From the NCBI GenBank assembly GCA_017522345.1, contig JAFWZN010000073.1:1-36343 (forward strand): DNA of 36,343 nt. The letters run 5' to 3'. Made by a program: the position numbers and the translations under genes. This stretch comes from Clostridia bacterium. Its GTDB lineage: Bacteria > Bacillota > Clostridia > Christensenellales > Aristaeellaceae. This document shows positions 33,563 through 36,343 of the stretch, one piece after another; the first letter of the stretch is position 1; each line of letters starts with the position of its first letter. The notes beneath the pieces are model-generated. The model was not told where the DNA came from. It saw only the letters and a program-made list of their open reading frames with translations, and did not search any database.

Positions 33563-35437
33563 TTACTTAACGAACGCCTTGTACTGCTCAGCAGTGTAAA
33601 CGTCGGTGCTGGTCTCCCAGTTGACGTAACGCTCGGACTGGTTGCCGTAAGCGGAGTAAACCTTGGTGTAGTTGTTAACCTTGGTGAGCTCCCAAACAAC
33701 AGAGTAGGACCACGGGATTACGAGGGCATGCTCGAGCATGTAGGCCTCGGCTACCGCGAACGCAGCATAGCGGGCATCGAGATCATCGGTGATGGCCTTG
33801 GCTTCGTTTACAAGGCGGGTGAACTCTTTGTAGGTTTCGATGAGCTTCTCATCGGTGGCGTTGTTGATCTTGGAGTAGTACTGAGAATAGTACGCATTGT
33901 CCTCACCATAGGTTTCCTGGCCGAGGAAGTTGATGGGATCGGCGAAGTCAGCGCCCCAACCATTGATGTAGATGGAAGCGAGCTGCGGATCGCGAACTTC
34001 GGTGTTGAGCTTGGAAACGTAGGTCTTGGTGTCGAGAACAACGAGGTCTTCGCCCAGGCAGGTCTTGATCAGGTTGGCGAATACGTCGGCGGTCTCCTTC
34101 GCGGTGGTGGAGGAACCGGAGATGTAGTAAGCCATCTTGACGGGGAGCTCGATGCCGGCGGCGGTGAGCTCTTCGATCGCAGCCTTCTTGTAGGCAGCGG
34201 CCTTCTCGGCGTCTACACGGGCATACTTATCGGTAGCATACTGCAGGCCGATGTTGTCGCGAACGAGCTGGGTGTAGTCAACACCTGCGCTGTTAACGGC
34301 TACGGCGTTGGCGGTGTAGCAGAAGTTCTGGCAGGACAGGGGGTTGATGTCGTTGGTGCGGGCGAGGTAGTTGGTGGCGTCGAGGCCGTAGTAGAGAGCG
34401 AGACGGAAGTTCTCGTTGGCAACGGCGGTGTTCCACGCTACGTCGGCAGAACCGTCTGCATTCTTCTTGTCGTATACCAGGTGGATCTGGTAGGAGTACT
34501 TGGTGGGACGGGCTTCAACGAGGTTGTCGTTGTACTCGTGGTTGGGATCGGTGTAGATGGTGTTCAGCTTGGAAGCGGGCAGCTCGATGTAATCGAGTTC
34601 GCCGGCGGTGAACATTTCGTAAGCAACGTCAGAGGATTCAACCATCTTAACGGTTACGGTGTCAAACAGCTTGACTTCGTCGAGCTTGTGATAGCTTTCG
34701 TTCTTGGTCAGAACCTTTTCGTTCTGATAGATGTAGGTGGTGATGGTGTAGGGTCCGTTGTACCACATGGTGGTGTAGTCGGCGCCAAAGTATCCGTCAA
34801 CACCGATCTCGTCGATCAGCTCAGCGGAGAGGGGAGCCAAGCAGTTGTAGGTAGCAACAGAGGGGAAGTAGGAGAGCTTATCAACGCACTCATACTGGAT
34901 GGTGTACTGATCGGGGCAGGATACAGCTACCATCTCAAGGAACTTGTCAAGGCCCAGAGCCTTGGCTTCCTCAGTGGGGAGCTCCTTGGTGTAGTTGTAG
35001 TACTCAGCAGCGCCCTTGATCATTTCCATGGGCATGGAGGTGTTGGCAGCCTGGTTCTTGGCGTAGTTGAGAACCCACTCAAGACCGGTGAGCCAGTCTT
35101 CGGCGGTGCAGTCAGCCATGTATTCGCCGGTGTAGTCAACCCAAACGATGTCCTCGTTCAGCTTGAAAATCCAGGTCTGGCCGCCGTCGGGAGAGGACCA
35201 CTCTTTGGCAGCAGCGGGGATCAGAGCGCCGGCAGCATCGTTGGTGAGCAGGTGCTCGTAGCAGTTGCTGAGAACGTTAAGGTCAACAGCAGCCTGAGAA
35301 TAGTGGTAGCAGAAAGTTTCCATTTCGTTGGCCTGGGTCTGGTAATCCTTGAAGTTCTTGATTTCCTCGGCGCCTGCGAAAGACATGCAGCCGAACATCA
35401 GAACGATTGCCAGAACGAGAGACAGAGTCTTCTTCAT
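33563..35437 (-). CDS. family 5 extracellular solute-binding protein (OppA-like)
   Basis: The 624-residue protein starts with a signal peptide (MKKTLSLVLAIVLMFGCMSFAGA, with a likely cut before EE). Cys 17 follows MFG, a poor lipobox, so the anchor is unclear. The mature part matches OppA/DppA-like proteins: an NVLSNCYEHLLTNDA opening with the EHLL motif, FKLNEDIVWVDYTGE, NENFRLALYYGLD and a C-terminal VIPWSYSVVWELT. It would collect peptides for the permeases at 32096 and 30956 and the fused ATPase. GGGAGG precedes the ATG, and a consensus promoter lies 80 bases upstream. Strong codon bias suggests high expression. The ligand is not determined. Confidence 0.93.
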   Translation of the reverse strand: MKKTLSLVLAIVLMFGCMSFAGAEEIKNFKDYQTQANEMETFCYHYSQAAVDLNVLSNCYEHLLTNDAAGALIPAAAKEWSSPDGGQTWIFKLNEDIVWVDYTGEYMADCTAEDWLTGLEWVLNYAKNQAANTSMPMEMIKGAAEYYNYTKELPTEEAKALGLDKFLEMVAVSCPDQYTIQYECVDKLSYFPSVATYNCLAPLSAELIDEIGVDGYFGADYTTMWYNGPYTITTYIYQNEKVLTKNESYHKLDEVKLFDTVTVKMVESSDVAYEMFTAGELDYIELPASKLNTIYTDPNHEYNDNLVEARPTKYSYQIHLVYDKKNADGSADVAWNTAVANENFRLALYYGLDATNYLARTNDINPLSCQNFCYTANAVAVNSAGVDYTQLVRDNIGLQYATDKYARVDAEKAAAYKKAAIEELTAAGIELPVKMAYYISGSSTTAKETADVFANLIKTCLGEDLVVLDTKTYVSKLNTEVRDPQLASIYINGWGADFADPINFLGQETYGEDNAYYSQYYSKINNATDEKLIETYKEFTRLVNEAKAITDDLDARYAAFAVAEAYMLEHALVIPWSYSVVWELTKVNNYTKVYSAYGNQSERYVNWETSTDVYTAEQYKAFVK

Positions 35438-35515
35438 TGAGGTAACCTCCCTAAATTTTCTGTGGAAAACCGAGTTACAAATAAATGATAACCAAGCTGT
35501 CCAACGGATACAAGT

Positions 35516-35544
35516 ATTATACGGATAAGCCTCCCTCTTGTCAA
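35516..35544 (-). promoter_or_regulatory. promoter of the oligopeptide ABC operon
   Basis: On the minus strand TTGACA (complement of 35539-35544) and TATAAT (complement of 35516-35521) are both consensus and are spaced by 17 bases. The leader to the ATG at 35437 is about 70 bases. Confidence 0.92.
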
Positions 35545-35679
35545 TACGTAAAATGAAATTTTTTTACCGTGTAAATTCATCACTTTGCACAAATCTACCT
35601 ATTTTAATCAAATTTATCCAAAAATGAAGGCGGTAAAATCCATATTTGATGAATAGCTTCCGTTATCCTGCAAATTCGC

Positions 35680-35708
35680 TTGCAATTCGCATCGTTTTGC
35701 GATACAAT
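35680..35708 (+). promoter_or_regulatory. promoter of the small membrane protein gene
   Basis: A -35 box TTGCAA (35680-35685) and a -10 box TACAAT (35703-35708) are spaced by 17 bases. The 300-base gap 35438-35737 otherwise shows only the opposing promoter and AT-rich DNA. Confidence 0.7.
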
Positions 35709-35737
35709 ATGACCATTCACTTACAAGGAGAAAAGGT

Positions 35738-36136
35738 ATGAAAAAGGGAATCTTTCAAAAATATATGCTTCGTCCCATGCTTTATATGACCTTCACGCGC
35801 CTTATGACGGCGCTTATCTTTCTTTTAGCCATCGACCGCTTTGTAAAAAACGGGCCCGCCCTTTCTATGACAAGCGGTTTCCTCGCCGCATTTTTTGCCC
35901 TTTGCGCCTATTTGGTTTATCTGCGCATGGACGGGCTTCGCGTTCCGCGCATGAAGTTCATCAGATTCAAAAAGAAAAAAGATCCCATCCGCATCGAGAG
36001 CTCTATGGCCGACCATATCGACGAGGAGGCGCCCGTTTCGTTTGACGAACTGGAGGAAGATGAACGCGACTTCATTTCCTTTGTTTCCGCTCTGATCAAC
36101 TTCATCGTTTTTACCGCGGCTTCCTTCATTATATAA
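35738..36136 (+). CDS. small three-span membrane protein, unknown function
   Basis: I do not recognise a family. The 132-residue protein begins with a basic stretch (MKKGIFQKYMLRPML). It has two close membrane spans (about residues 20-32 LMTALIFLLAIDRF and 47-63 FLAAFFALCAYLVYL). A charged cytoplasmic loop follows, with basic FIRFKKKKD and acidic DEEAPVSFDELEEDERD, and a last span sits at the C-terminus (FISFVSALINFIVFTAASFII). AAGGAG lies close to the ATG and a promoter precedes it, so it is likely to be real. It is transcribed away from the oligopeptide operon. Terminator-like hairpins follow. Confidence 0.75.
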   Translation: MKKGIFQKYMLRPMLYMTFTRLMTALIFLLAIDRFVKNGPALSMTSGFLAAFFALCAYLVYLRMDGLRVPRMKFIRFKKKKDPIRIESSMADHIDEEAPVSFDELEEDERDFISFVSALINFIVFTAASFII

Positions 36137-36166
36137 TGTAGTTTCGATAAAGCCTGCGCAACAGTC

Positions 36167-36206
36167 AGGGGACGATGCAAAGGGGACGATGCAAACATCG
36201 TCCCCT
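36167..36206 (+). repeat. duplicated 14-mer with hairpin
   Basis: AGGGGACGATGCAA occurs twice in tandem (36167-36180 and 36181-36194). The second copy pairs with CATCGTCCCCT (36196-36206) in an 11-pair stem with loop CAAA. Only one copy is needed for the stem, so the first is a duplicated arm. It follows the membrane protein gene and has no T-run. Confidence 0.8.
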
Positions 36207-36235
36207 CAGACCATCAACAAACCTCTGGGTGAGGC

Positions 36236-36263
36236 ATGGAGAGGGAGCGCACTCCCTCTCCAT
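36236..36263 (+). terminator. strong hairpin before the right-end repeat
   Basis: ATGGAGAGGGAG (36236-36247) and CTCCCTCTCCAT (36252-36263) form a perfect 12-pair stem with loop CGCA, followed by TTT. It joins directly to the 82-base repeat and could be a terminator or part of the repeated element. Confidence 0.6.
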
Positions 36264-36343
36264 TTTCAATCGATTTTGGCGGCATGTACGGCAAAATCGC
36301 GCGTTTTCACAAAGCGCAGCGACTGAAAACGCTTCCCCTTTCC
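36262..36343. repeat. 82-base two-hairpin repeat, right copy
   Basis: It is identical to bases 1-82 except at three adjacent positions (36290-36292, GGC here and TTA in the left copy). The change lengthens the first stem by one pair to CGATTTTG/CAAAATCG (36271-36278 / 36292-36299), and the second stem is unchanged (36302-36309 / 36324-36331). Confidence 0.85.

Noticed and set aside
33728..35440. A 570-codon open frame opposite the OppA-like gene
   Set aside because: It is again an antisense shadow caused by strong codon bias: Val/Gly-rich, no ribosome site, no family match.
1..36343. The whole window as a mobile or conjugative element bounded by direct repeats
   Set aside because: It contains rplM, rpsI and pgi, and no integrase, transposase, relaxase or phage gene. 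The end repeats are imperfect and look like dispersed intergenic elements.

Overview
The window looks like chromosomal DNA of a Clostridia-type Bacillota, perhaps a gut or rumen commensal related to Christensenellales; that placement is an inference from gene content and I cannot confirm it. Support comes from strong AGGAGG ribosome sites, TTGACA/TATAAT promoters, a CUT1 sugar ABC system with no ATPase gene of its own, an L13-S9 operon and abundant intergenic hairpins. No tRNA, rRNA, CRISPR array, insertion sequence or phage gene was seen.

Left part (354-18077): a large carbohydrate-use locus. Eleven genes run leftward from 14797 to 354: an M24 creatinase-like protein, a creatininase-like protein, a small protein of the Anabaena sensory rhodopsin transducer (ASRT) family, a Gfo/Idh/MocA protein that has lost the EKP lysine, a GH20/GH67-like hydrolase, a CocE-type serine hydrolase, a DUF6259-like glycosidase, a CUT1 binding protein with two permeases, and a URO-D-fold protein. 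Upstream lies a LacI-family regulator, and divergent from it a sugar isomerase/epimerase plus a normal Gfo/Idh dehydrogenase. Three related TGCGCAA palindromes sit at the control points, so the locus is probably one regulon. The enzymes lack secretion signals, so the picture is import of an oligosaccharide or modified glycoside followed by cytoplasmic removal of esters, sugars and other groups and redox/isomerase processing. The substrate is unknown.

Middle part (18112-23184): a leftward amidohydrolase-2 gene, and a rightward operon of an Old-Yellow-Enzyme/2,4-dienoyl-CoA-reductase-like flavoprotein followed by the large and small subunits of aconitase X. This suggests a dehydratase plus enoate reductase route for a small hydroxy acid or hydroxyproline-like compound. 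It is the second candidate for an undescribed pathway.

Right part (23240-28863): conserved genes. These are rplM-rpsI with a structured leader and terminator, a peptidase E (S51) homologue with a DUF2087 protein, glucose-6-phosphate isomerase, and a flotillin-like SPFH protein, most with a clear promoter of their own.

Far right (28829-36263): a leftward oligopeptide-type ABC operon (binding protein, OppB with an unusual extracytoplasmic insertion, OppC with a long N-terminal tail, and an OppD-OppF fusion), then a small membrane protein. The two ends of the window carry the same 82-base two-hairpin repeat in direct orientation (79 of 82 identical). It is probably a dispersed genomic repeat at which the sequence was cut or the assembly broke.
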